A stretch of DNA of 64,000 nucleotides, taken from contig JALQPE010001701.1 in NCBI GenBank assembly GCA_030407315.1, positions 24,663-88,662 of the forward strand, in the 5' to 3' direction. The DNA comes from Asparagopsis taxiformis (taxonomy: Eukaryota; Rhodophyta; Florideophyceae; Bonnemaisoniales; Bonnemaisoniaceae). The translations under genes and the position numbers were made by a program. This document shows, one piece after another, positions 50,052-58,466 of the stretch (positions are counted from its first letter, which is position 1; each line of letters starts with the position of its first letter). The notes beneath the pieces are model-generated. The model had not been told where the DNA came from and did not search any database. It worked only from the letters and a program-made list of their open reading frames with translations.

Positions 50052-53042
50052 TCATGGTGATCCAAACAGTAGCTCAACCTGTTCTTCAGCTGTATTGATG
50101 AATTCCTTTGAACCATTGAGAAACATCACCTCGATCCATCCACCACCTGTGCTTGCCTGTAGCCCTTTTATGACAGTTCCTCTACCTCGTTTTTCACATC
50201 GCACGGCATCGCCCACTTTCCAATCTCTAGCCATTGGCGTATCATCGCTTCCTCTGTTGACTCCAAAATTTGCCTTTCTGTTTCGCTTATATGATGTGCT
50301 AGTTACCTTACTCTTGCTCTTCCCACTCGGTTTATCGATTGCTTTCCTGTGGAGAAATTTCGAAGGAACGGCCTCCAGAAATCTTGACGGGCCTCTGCTT
50401 GATTGCTTCCAGGCATTTCCACTATGAATGGTTACTTTCTGGGCTCGCCAAGTCATCGTCAGATAGCTTTTTGCTCGTGTCATCCCGACATATAATAGAC
50501 GCCGTTCCTCCTCGAGTTCCTCCTCATCTCCACTATTGAGTGTACGACCAAGAGGGATCAGCCCATCTTCAACCCCTGTAATGAAGACTGCTGGAAATTC
50601 CAACCCTTTCGCGGAATGCAGTGTCAACAATGAGACAGAATCTTTCTTCATCCCGTTTTCTCCAGCTTCGGAATCATCCTCTGTTTCAGTCATCAATGAA
50701 ACACTTTGAAGATATGCTGGTAATGAATCATAACGAGATGCGGCACGTTCCAATTCATCAATGTTGTTGATTCTCTCCATGCTCTTCTCCATTGTCTCTG
50801 TGCCTCCACCCTCACTGCCTCGGCTTTTTATGTACTCCCGATATCCAGTAGCGCACACAATTTCAGCAAGAAGTTTGTTGACGTTTGTATCATTGCTTCC
50901 TGAATGTGACGACATGCGCGATGTATCTCGGAAAGGCTCAGCGGCTTTGCGCAGAATAGAAAGCATGCCGTGAAAGTCCGCCAGCCTTTTCAATGACGCT
51001 TTCCTCAACCCAAGTTTACCTGCGTCGCCATCTTGATCCGATAGAAATGTTTCCATGATATAGTCGAGCGCAGATAGAAGAGGAATGTTTCTTGATGAGG
51101 CAAGTTCTTCAACAGACTCCAACGTCTTCTTCCCAATTCCTCGGGGAGGAATATTTATAACTCTCCTGAAAGCATTGTTGTCAGTAGGGTTTGAAAGCAA
51201 TCGCAGGTAGGATATGAGATCTTTGACTTCCATTCGTTCATAGAATTTCGTTCCAGAAAGTAATTGATAGGGGACGTTGCTTATAATACATGCCTCTTCT
51301 AATAGTCTTGACTGGGCGTTTGTCCTATACATAATTCCAATATCAGAGAAGGACCCGACTTGAGAATCGAAGACAAGTTTTTTGCTCGCAGACGAAACAA
51401 AGAAAGCCTCCTTTCTATCGTCTTCTATTTCATTCAATTGGACACGATGTCCAAAACTGTTGGGAGTCGTCATTTTCTTCAATGGGCGATTTTGGTTTCC
51501 CTCAATGACAGATTGAGCTGCAGCAACAATACACGCAGTCGAACGATAGTTGTGCCCGAGAGTTATAGTTTTTGCGTCCGCAAAAACCTGAGAAAACGAT
51601 TCCAAATTGCGCACATCCGCTCCACGAAACTTGTAGATTGACTGATCTGCATCTCCGACCACGAAAAGGTTTTTCCTCTTCGCAGATATGAGGGAAACAA
51701 TGTCAAATTGTACAACATTGGTATCCTGCCATTCGTCTACCAAGACGTGTTGGTAAAGATTTTGTACCTCAGCAAGTACGTGCGGAACAGACTGGAAAAG
51801 TCTTTTGGTCTCTACTAAAAGATCATCAAAATCCAAATGGTTCATAGATCTAAGCTCCCGATCGTACTGTTTTCGAAGTTCATGGAGCCTCATGAACAAT
51901 CCATTTGGCATAGAGTTTCTCAGCTGGTCACCACTCTCGTTTTTCAGCTTGGAAATCTGTGCTCGAAGCATACCCACCGATGCTGAATCTGGTGCTTTGC
52001 CCTCTACTCTCTTCAATATTGTAGATACAACTTGCCTCGAGTCGGCTGTGTCGGAGATCAGGAAATCTGGAGGAATACCAATAGCATCACCATATTGTCG
52101 TAGAAATTGGGCTGCAATTGAATGAAACGTGCCAACTGCCAACCTGCTGGTCAAGGTGCTCTTCTGAAAAGGCGCTGTGTTTTCTTTCGAATTCGTGTTC
52201 AGGAGAAGTGTTAGCCTTTCCTTGAGCTCGCCTGCAGCCTTGTTTGTAAACGTTACAGCAAGAATACGATGTGGAGGTACTCCAAGTTTATCCACGAGGT
52301 ATGCCACTCGATGAGTTAGTACTCTGGTTTTTCCGGAGCCAGGTCCCGCTAAAACCAAGCAAGCTTTGTCATGGCTTGCAAGTACTGCTTGTCTTTGCTG
52401 CTCATTCAAATCCTTAAGAATTGTACTATCCTCAATACTGTTGCCTGCTGCTGAATCGACCGAGCCCATCAAATTGCTTGATTGGAATCGCGGTAGGTAC
52501 CAATCAGAGCGGGATGGGTTCGAATCCCGAGTGAAGGCAGATAGAGGAAGTAACTGTACACTATGGTAAGTAGCTGCAGAGTCAGTGACAGTTACTGCAT
52601 TTCTCCATGGCAACCGCCCATCTCGTTTGCGCAGGGTTTCATATTGTGCAATAGCAGGTTCTGGAGGAATTTCATTGCGAGGACGCGAAGGGGAAGGTGC
52701 CCCATCCGGAGCTCCATTTGAGATGGGTGGCATAGTAATCTGTGGACTGGAAGCTTTAGAGGGACGTGTTATGCTGTTAGTATTGTTTAATGGTAAAGAT
52801 TGATTTGGGTTGGAAGAAATGGGTTGAGAAGATATGCTTGCATCCGACAATTTGTTACGACGTCTGAGAATAGCTTCTTGCAGAGACCGTAATCGGGCAA
52901 GCGATTGCATACTGCGAGATGATGCATCCGATGATTGTGAGCTCATTGTTGTTCGGCAATGGCTCTTGCGGAAAAAAGGGCGAATGATGACAAATCTGCC
53001 AGTGAAAGGTGTGGATACGAAAACAGGACTGTAGTAATTCAT
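50052..53042 (-). CDS. UvrD/PcrA-type superfamily 1 DNA helicase (SRS2-like)
   Basis: A 996-codon intact ORF. Motifs in order: Q-motif region LNEQQRQAVLASHDKACLVLAGP; Walker A AGPGSGKTR (K238); Ia AVTFTNKAAGELKER; II VLVDEWQDTN (D436-E437; Trp where most have Tyr/Phe); III VVGDADQSIYKFRGAD; IV LGHNYRST; V SVSLLTLHSAKGLEFPAVF; VI EERRLLYVGMTRA. The C-terminus (GDAVRCEKRGRGTVIKG...EVMFLNGSKEFI) resembles the small SH3-like end of bacterial PcrA. Plants have the same gene as an SRS2-like helicase (family knowledge). It unwinds DNA 3' to 5' in repair and removes recombinase filaments. The first ~40 residues (MNYYSPVFVSTPFTGRFV) are hydroxylated/basic and could be an organelle signal; an internal Met (MSSQSSD) is an alternative start. 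Confidence 0.9.
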   Translation of the reverse strand: MNYYSPVFVSTPFTGRFVIIRPFFRKSHCRTTMSSQSSDASSRSMQSLARLRSLQEAILRRRNKLSDASISSQPISSNPNQSLPLNNTNSITRPSKASSPQITMPPISNGAPDGAPSPSRPRNEIPPEPAIAQYETLRKRDGRLPWRNAVTVTDSAATYHSVQLLPLSAFTRDSNPSRSDWYLPRFQSSNLMGSVDSAAGNSIEDSTILKDLNEQQRQAVLASHDKACLVLAGPGSGKTRVLTHRVAYLVDKLGVPPHRILAVTFTNKAAGELKERLTLLLNTNSKENTAPFQKSTLTSRLAVGTFHSIAAQFLRQYGDAIGIPPDFLISDTADSRQVVSTILKRVEGKAPDSASVGMLRAQISKLKNESGDQLRNSMPNGLFMRLHELRKQYDRELRSMNHLDFDDLLVETKRLFQSVPHVLAEVQNLYQHVLVDEWQDTNVVQFDIVSLISAKRKNLFVVGDADQSIYKFRGADVRNLESFSQVFADAKTITLGHNYRSTACIVAAAQSVIEGNQNRPLKKMTTPNSFGHRVQLNEIEDDRKEAFFVSSASKKLVFDSQVGSFSDIGIMYRTNAQSRLLEEACIISNVPYQLLSGTKFYERMEVKDLISYLRLLSNPTDNNAFRRVINIPPRGIGKKTLESVEELASSRNIPLLSALDYIMETFLSDQDGDAGKLGLRKASLKRLADFHGMLSILRKAAEPFRDTSRMSSHSGSNDTNVNKLLAEIVCATGYREYIKSRGSEGGGTETMEKSMERINNIDELERAASRYDSLPAYLQSVSLMTETEDDSEAGENGMKKDSVSLLTLHSAKGLEFPAVFITGVEDGLIPLGRTLNSGDEEELEEERRLLYVGMTRAKSYLTMTWRAQKVTIHSGNAWKQSSRGPSRFLEAVPSKFLHRKAIDKPSGKSKSKVTSTSYKRNRKANFGVNRGSDDTPMARDWKVGDAVRCEKRGRGTVIKGLQASTGGGWIEVMFLNGSKEFINTAEEQVELLFGSP

Positions 53043-53251
53043 TGCAATGGAGAAGAGAACGAAAACAATTCAGTCGTGCTTCCTCATCAGAACTGGCAAC
53101 CACAGCTTCTGTGTCGTCGAGCCAAATAGATCTTCTGAAGTCCACGTTTTGTACACGTGTTGTCTATCATGGATAAATTTTTTGTTTCATGTTATTAGGC
53201 TGTTGGGTAGAGCCAGTTGCCGAACGGCGCGTTACTCGACTACATATTGAA
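53043..53251. promoter_or_regulatory. Shared divergent promoter of helicase and AAMP-like genes
   Basis: Only 209 bp separate the two divergent start codons, so both promoters must lie here. No TATA box is obvious. Confidence 0.5.
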
Positions 53252-54593
53252 ATGGAGTCATCCAGTGAAGCCGGGAATCCTCAGCAAACTGTTTCTGATG
53301 ATGAAGATCTGCCAAATATTCAAGAACATGAAGCAGACGAAGTCATAGTCCTAGATCAAGGTTGTACGTTTATTCACTCAACAGCCACAAACTTGTGGTG
53401 CAAATATCAAGTCTAACCTTTTTTGTTCTGTACCAGCTTCAACTTCTACTCATCTTGCTGATAGTGGCCAGGATATCGATTTGGAAGACGAGCATCCGCC
53501 TCCACAAATTCCTGACGATGCCGTAATCGTCCTTAGTGAGCACACATCCGAAGTGCTGGCTGTCGCAGCTAGTCCAACCAAAAATGGTTGCATTATCACT
53601 GGTGGTATGGATGATGTCGGTCTAATATGGGATTTAGAAATGCGAGCAGCTATAGCCAAAGTAGATGGTGCAGACGAATCAGTATCAACAGTCGCATTCA
53701 GTTGCGACGGAAAATATGCGGCCTTCGGCTCTGAAAATGGTGCCATTTCTGTTGTCTTTATGGATGGATCCCCCGCTCCAGGTGCGCCATTAGATGGACC
53801 TGGTGACACTGTACACTTTTTGAGCTGGCATCCGCGCGGTCCTGTTCTCCTCGCTGGGTCGGAAGATAATGTTGCATACATGTGGAATGCTGCCAAGTCC
53901 TCATTCATGATGGCGTTTGCTGGTCATGAGGACGCAGTTTTGTGTGGCGGCTTCTCTAGTGATGGCAAGTCAGTCGTCACAGGTTCCAAGGATTACTCCG
54001 TTCGCATCTGGAACCCATCTTCTGGTGAAACATTGCTTCGCATACAGACAGGAATTGCAGGTCTTCGTGGTGCTTTCCATAAAGCACACATACTTTGCAT
54101 TGCTAACGGTGCTGTTAATTCGCCTGCTGAAAAACTCATTGTGTCAGGATGCGCAGAAGGCGACGTCTTTGTCTCGCACAGAGAAACTGGTCAAATAATC
54201 ACTCAACTACCTCTCCACAAAGGTGGCGTTGAATGCGTTGTGTTTTGTCCAAACCCGTCACACCCAATGTGGCTGGCTAGCACAGGCGGTGATGGTATTG
54301 TCAGAATATGGGATATGGAAACAAACTCAGAAAGATGTAAACTTGTGCATGGGGGAGTTGTTCCGAAAGCCATATGGCACCCCACTCTACCGGTAGTGGC
54401 ATCCTGCTCATCGGATGGAAATATTATCATCTGGAACATTTTGACTGGAACTGAAGTTTTACAACTGAAAGGCCATTCTGCTTTCATCTCTGATTTTTGT
54501 TTCACAACTGGCAACGATTTCATCGCCTCGACATCTGGGGACGGGACCGTACGAATATTCGATGTACGAGTAGCTTTATCTCAAATAGAATGA
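53252..54593 (+). CDS. AAMP: AAMP/Sqt1-like WD40 protein with one short intron
   Basis: Exon 1 is 53252-53363 (MESSSEAGNPQQTVS, acidic); a 73-nt GT-AG intron is 53364-53436 (GTACGT...TACCAG, phase 1); exon 2 is 53437-54593; 422 aa in all. After an acidic N-terminus come WD40 blades with HTSEVLAVAASPTKNGCIITGG, DDVGLIWDLE, DTVHFLSWHPRGPVLLAGSEDN, GHEDAVLCGGFSSDGKSVVTGS, DYSVRIWNP, GHSAFISDFCF and DGTVRIFDVR, i.e. about eight repeats. Length, acidic lead and the HPRGPVLLAGSED and MWNA motifs match AAMP, whose yeast relative Sqt1 is the chaperone of ribosomal protein uL16. Likely cytosolic. This is the only intron I can support in the gene island. Its stop is 6 bp from the converging uS9 stop. 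Confidence 0.85.
53364..53436 (+). other. Spliceosomal intron, 73 nt
   Basis: GTACGT donor and TACCAG acceptor preceded by a pyrimidine-rich CTTTTTTGTTCTG tract. Removing it joins two in-frame coding parts of the AAMP-like gene. Confidence 0.8.
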
Positions 54594-54599
54594 AACCGA

Positions 54600-55259
54600 T
54601 TATCTCTTTACCCATTGGAAAGATTTGCGTGCCTTCTTTTTGCCCGCCTTCTTACTCTCAACTACCCTGCTGTCTCGGGTGAGCAGACCATCTTTCTTCA
54701 GCGCAGGCCGCGTAGTCGGGTCCCAGTTCTGTAAAGCTCGAGCGATACCAAGTCGAATAGCTTCAGCTTGGCCAGTGACACCACCACCGGACACTTCACA
54801 TTTTATGTCTACAGCGTCAATAATGTGGAGGACATTGAGTGGTCGTAGAATGCTGTCACGATGATCCAATCTGTTGAAACAATCTGCCCATGATGCCCCA
54901 TTGATCAAGATCTGACCAGAACCATGTCCTAATGTGACACGCGCTTTGCTCCGTTTTCGACGACCAATAGCGTGTGCGAAACCATTCTCATCAACAATTT
55001 TGTTGTATACTCTCTCTGTGTTCAATGATTGATGCTTTCCCCAGTGCTTATCTTGGCGGAGTTCCTCAACTGCAAGAGACGCTAGTGGATTTTCATGAGG
55101 GTTGCGCACGTTGGGCAAGCCGATTGATTGGTCTCCTGGTTCTCCGGAAGGGGTGCATGCATATCTAGAAAAGATCGTGAAAGATGGCTTGATTGTGCGC
55201 GATTCAGTTAGATGGTTGCAGAAAGAGAACACTGTTCTGACCCTTGCTAATGAAGACAT
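54600..55259 (-). CDS. MRPS9: Mitochondrial ribosomal protein uS9
   Basis: A 219-residue protein. The C-terminal ~125 residues are a complete uS9 domain: AIGRRKRSKARVTLGHGSGQILING, the NVLHIIDAVDIKCEVSGGGVTGQAEAIRLGIARAL core and the KKDGLLTRDSRVVESKKAGKKKARKSFQWVKR tail that reaches the P-site tRNA. The N-terminal ~95 residues (MSSLARVRTVFSFCNHL, basic, no acidic residues early) fit a mitochondrial targeting peptide plus extension. Red algal plastid genomes usually encode their own rps9 (family knowledge), which favours the mitochondrion over the plastid. It converges on the AAMP-like gene with 6 bp between stops and diverges from GCN5 with 206 bp between starts. Confidence 0.88.
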   Translation of the reverse strand: MSSLARVRTVFSFCNHLTESRTIKPSFTIFSRYACTPSGEPGDQSIGLPNVRNPHENPLASLAVEELRQDKHWGKHQSLNTERVYNKIVDENGFAHAIGRRKRSKARVTLGHGSGQILINGASWADCFNRLDHRDSILRPLNVLHIIDAVDIKCEVSGGGVTGQAEAIRLGIARALQNWDPTTRPALKKDGLLTRDSRVVESKKAGKKKARKSFQWVKR

Positions 55260-55465
55260 TTCTCTCGTGTGATTGAAAGGTGGGATGCGCCCTGACTAGA
55301 CACAAGATCCGTTGACGACGTCAATGATAAACGTGCAAGCAACATATTCCAATCCGTTGAAATCAAATTTCACTATTTCTGATTTTCCCATATCTTGATC
55401 AGAAGAAACCAACCTGCCACCAACAGACGCGACAGCTCAGTCTTGCTGCCTTTCACAGACGTATC
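55260..55465. promoter_or_regulatory. Shared divergent promoter of uS9m and GCN5
   Basis: 206 bp between divergent start codons; AT-rich, no distinct motif found by eye. Confidence 0.45.
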
Positions 55466-56884
55466 ATGGAGAGCTCACCACCGCCAAAGAAGAAAGTGAA
55501 ATCTTCTAATGCACCTGCTGCAAACGGTCAGCGAAATCTATCTCAAAAACGGAAAGAGTCACCTAATGTTCAAGGAACCACTACTATTCAAGTTGCCTCG
55601 ATTGTTCCACCCCCGGAAAAAGGTGGTCCCAGTCTTGTATCCGTTCAACATGTGCCTATATCTGATGTAGACCTCTCTTCGGAAAAACCTTATAACATTA
55701 ATCCAATCGTACCTGTGCCATCATGCAAGAAGCCCCGACCAGCACCTCCGGGTGCCCACATGCATCCAACCGCAGATATTCTTGGCTGGGATTCCCAACA
55801 TGCGTACATTCAGCGATGGGTGCGTATGACCAAGGAAGAGCGCAATCGCAATGTAAAATTCCAAGTTGTACGCAATGACTCGAAACGAGAAAACCTTCTG
55901 CTCCTTCTGGGCTTGAAAAACGTTTTCGTTAAGCAATTGCCCAATATGCCACGCCCATATGTTTCCAGGCTTGTATTTGACCGCAAGCATGAATCGTTAG
56001 CACTGCTCAAGAAGTCGAACAACGACTATATTGTTATGGGTGGTTGCTGTTATCGCCCCTTTTGCGAACAGAAGTTTGGAGAAATTGCATTCCTAGCCAT
56101 CTCTCACACAGAACAAGTGCGTGGATATGGTACCCGTTTGATGGCGCAAACTAAGGAGAGAGCGAAACGCATTGGGTTGACTCATTTGCTTACATGTGCC
56201 GACAACAATGCTGTTCCGTATTTCAAAAAGCAAGGTTTCAGTAAGAAGATTACACTTCCCTTCGAACGATGGCAAGGTTATATCAAGGACTACGATGGTG
56301 TTACTCTTATGGAATGTATTCTGCATCCCAAAGTTGATTATCTCAACATTCCCATGCTACTCAAGGCACAAAAGATGTCGTTAGTCGAAAAATTGAAAGA
56401 GATTTCCAATTCACACGTAGTTTTCCCCGGCATAGATGTCACAGCTAGGAGAGGCTTGAAGATTGAAGAGATTCCTGGTCTGAGAGAAGTGGGATGGAAG
56501 AAGGACAAGGGGGGTACATTTTCAACCCGGGGTGGTCCGACAGCTGCGTTTTCAGTACGAGATAAGACGTCACAAGAATTGCTGCACAAGCATCTTCAAA
56601 GTGTTCTGACTGAAATCAAGTCACATGATTGTGCATGGCCATTCTTGGAGCCAGTGAATGCTCAGGAAACTGGAGCATTTGACTACTATGAGGTCATAAA
56701 GAACCCTATGGACTTGTCCACCATGCAGAAGCGGCTAGAAGACGGTTGGTTTTATGTTACCAAAGAAATTTTCATTGCTGATTTGAAAAGGATGGTGGAG
56801 AACTGCAAGACATATAATGGCAAAGGTCATTACGTTACTGAAATGGCTATTCAATTGGAGAAAGTGTTTATGAACAAAATTTAG
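55466..56884 (+). CDS. GCN5: GCN5-type histone acetyltransferase with bromodomain
   Basis: A 472-residue intronless protein. A disordered Lys/Pro-rich N-terminus (PPPKKKVKSSN) precedes the GNAT domain at ~115-285. That domain contains NLLLLLGLKNVFVKQLPNMP and YVSRLVFDRKHESLALL, catalytic Glu206 in FGEIAFLAI, acetyl-CoA loop Q217-V-R-G-Y-G in QVRGYGTRLM, NAVPYFKKQGF and WQGYIKDYDGVTLMEC. A linker with AQKMSLVEKLKE leads to a C-terminal bromodomain at ~370-468 (AWPFLEPVNAQET, YYEVIKNPMDLSTM, NCKTYNG with the acetyl-lysine-binding Asn). This architecture is standard for fungal/plant/algal GCN5, the catalytic subunit of SAGA-type complexes acting on histone H3. Its TAG stop directly abuts the stop of the converging Pelota gene. 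Confidence 0.95.
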   Translation: MESSPPPKKKVKSSNAPAANGQRNLSQKRKESPNVQGTTTIQVASIVPPPEKGGPSLVSVQHVPISDVDLSSEKPYNINPIVPVPSCKKPRPAPPGAHMHPTADILGWDSQHAYIQRWVRMTKEERNRNVKFQVVRNDSKRENLLLLLGLKNVFVKQLPNMPRPYVSRLVFDRKHESLALLKKSNNDYIVMGGCCYRPFCEQKFGEIAFLAISHTEQVRGYGTRLMAQTKERAKRIGLTHLLTCADNNAVPYFKKQGFSKKITLPFERWQGYIKDYDGVTLMECILHPKVDYLNIPMLLKAQKMSLVEKLKEISNSHVVFPGIDVTARRGLKIEEIPGLREVGWKKDKGGTFSTRGGPTAAFSVRDKTSQELLHKHLQSVLTEIKSHDCAWPFLEPVNAQETGAFDYYEVIKNPMDLSTMQKRLEDGWFYVTKEIFIADLKRMVENCKTYNGKGHYVTEMAIQLEKVFMNKI

Positions 56885-58033
56885 CTATTCTTCTTGCGAT
56901 TGCAAATCATCCAGACCAGCCAACGGAAATCGCAGAATGGCAGCAACACCAGACATGAGATCTAATTCCTCACCGCTCACATGCTTCGCAGAGAACACAA
57001 CTACTTGGGCGCCAGATGCTTTCACTTGCTCCACTAGAGCAACATATTGTGTTCTCTGTGCGGTATCAGTGGCACGAAATAAAGTGTCTGTGACGAGAAG
57101 GGTATCGATAGCGGCCATATCGGCTGCAAATCGAACATGAAGTGGACCATAAACGGCCTTATCCGGATCGTTGTTGAGCTTATCATGGAACGAGTTGAGA
57201 GTTCGAACTTCGCCGACTGCCTTGGTGTGCTGCAAGCGAGATTGAAGTTCAGGTCTTGTCAGAATCTCTTGGAATGCGTGTCTATAGCCGGAGGACGCAT
57301 GGCACAGAATGATTTTGGATTTGTTGGAGACGAGATCTTTGAGATCACGGCGAGAAGCCTCGAGCATGGCGTACTTGAAAAATTCGTCTTTGACAAAGCC
57401 TGGTGACGCTATGAGCAGCACTTTCAATTTGGCGATGTCCAGATGGGTCAACCAAGCGGATAACACCGAGTCGAAGAATTTGTCAATGGCTGAGCTGCGA
57501 TTGTATATGGCATTTTTGCCTTTGCGTGGAATTTGAGTTTCAACTCGCGCCCTCGTGATAGTCAAGGAACGGCTGACGAGCAGCAAATGTGCGAGACCTT
57601 CTTGCATTACAATTGCAGCAACATCTGCATCGGCTGCTGGATTGAGGGCAAGTTGCAAACGTTCCATGTACACGGAATCCCATAATTGTTTGGTAAGCGT
57701 AAACGCGCGATGCGGTTGTAGCTCGAGAGTGTGGAAGGCTCCCACGCGAACGTGATCATTTTCTACAACCACCTGACCGGCTACTCGCAAATTGACGGCA
57801 GACGCATCGTATGCGAAGGAGCTGATTTTTATAGATAGTGTGAGACGTAGACGTTCAGAAGTTGAACTGCCTGTTGAGGAGAGCTGTTGCACCTTTCGAA
57901 TTGTTGACGTCCTTAGCAAATCACCTGGAGCAAGTAAATTATAGACATGCCACATGTCCTCCTCATCGTTTGCTTCAAGTTTGACATAACCTGCGTTTGT
58001 TCTAGGATCGATAGAGGTCGTAATCTGACGCAT
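56885..58033 (-). CDS. PELO: Pelota/Dom34 ribosome-rescue factor
   Basis: 382 residues from ATG at 58033, chosen because MRQITTSIDPRTNAGYVKLEANDEEDMWHVYNLLAPGD aligns with the start of the family; the open frame upstream to 58423 is not protein-like. Domain A (1-~130) has the Sm-like fold with VRVGAFHTLEL and the ELQPHRAFTL stretch. The central domain has DVAAIVMQEGLAHLLLVS and KFFDSVLSAWLTHLD...KVLLIASPGFVKDEF. The C-terminal domain has RFAADMAAIDTLLVTDTLFR and GAQVVVFSAKHVSGEELDLMSGVAAILRFPL, matching eRF1 domain 3. With Hbs1 it dissociates stalled ribosomes. The usual family length is ~385. It lacks the GGQ of eRF1, as expected for Pelota. Confidence 0.93.
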   Translation of the reverse strand: MRQITTSIDPRTNAGYVKLEANDEEDMWHVYNLLAPGDLLRTSTIRKVQQLSSTGSSTSERLRLTLSIKISSFAYDASAVNLRVAGQVVVENDHVRVGAFHTLELQPHRAFTLTKQLWDSVYMERLQLALNPAADADVAAIVMQEGLAHLLLVSRSLTITRARVETQIPRKGKNAIYNRSSAIDKFFDSVLSAWLTHLDIAKLKVLLIASPGFVKDEFFKYAMLEASRRDLKDLVSNKSKIILCHASSGYRHAFQEILTRPELQSRLQHTKAVGEVRTLNSFHDKLNNDPDKAVYGPLHVRFAADMAAIDTLLVTDTLFRATDTAQRTQYVALVEQVKASGAQVVVFSAKHVSGEELDLMSGVAAILRFPLAGLDDLQSQEE

Positions 58034-58466
58034 ATTGGGGGAAGCAAATAGGGTGCGTTTAGCGTAGAAGCGGCGTGGAGTGGCAATGGGATGACAAGTC
58101 AAGAGGAGTGGACCAGGGGAAGGAAATGGGAGGACCGAGGGGCAGCTTGAAGAAATACAGTGTAAATGAAAAAATGGCGCGGCATGCAATCGAATCTTGT
58201 GTTTGTGTTTGGTTGGAGGGAGTGGTTGGGCGCAAGCACAACCAAACGTTGTACTGTAGCAAAAGACGTGCGATGAATGGCGTGCGAGTCGCAGCCAACC
58301 AACCAGCCAGCCATAAATCGCCCCTGCCAACACCCCCTGGAACGGCCCTGGAACGAACCCACGTAGGAACCAAACCAAACAACGCCGCGCACCCATAACG
58401 CCGAGTGTCACGGGCGCCGTCACGGGATTACCGCTTTCGCGTCACTACGCGCGCCCGAATATCGCC

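Noticed and set aside
52500..52530. GGGATGGGTTCGAATCCCGA resembling a tRNA T-arm/B box
   Set aside because: It lies inside the helicase coding sequence and no acceptor, D- or anticodon arms can be formed around it.
58034..58423. N-terminal extension of Pelota (130 extra codons)
   Set aside because: The family start aligns with the ATG at 58033 and the upstream frame is low-quality; treated as 5' UTR.
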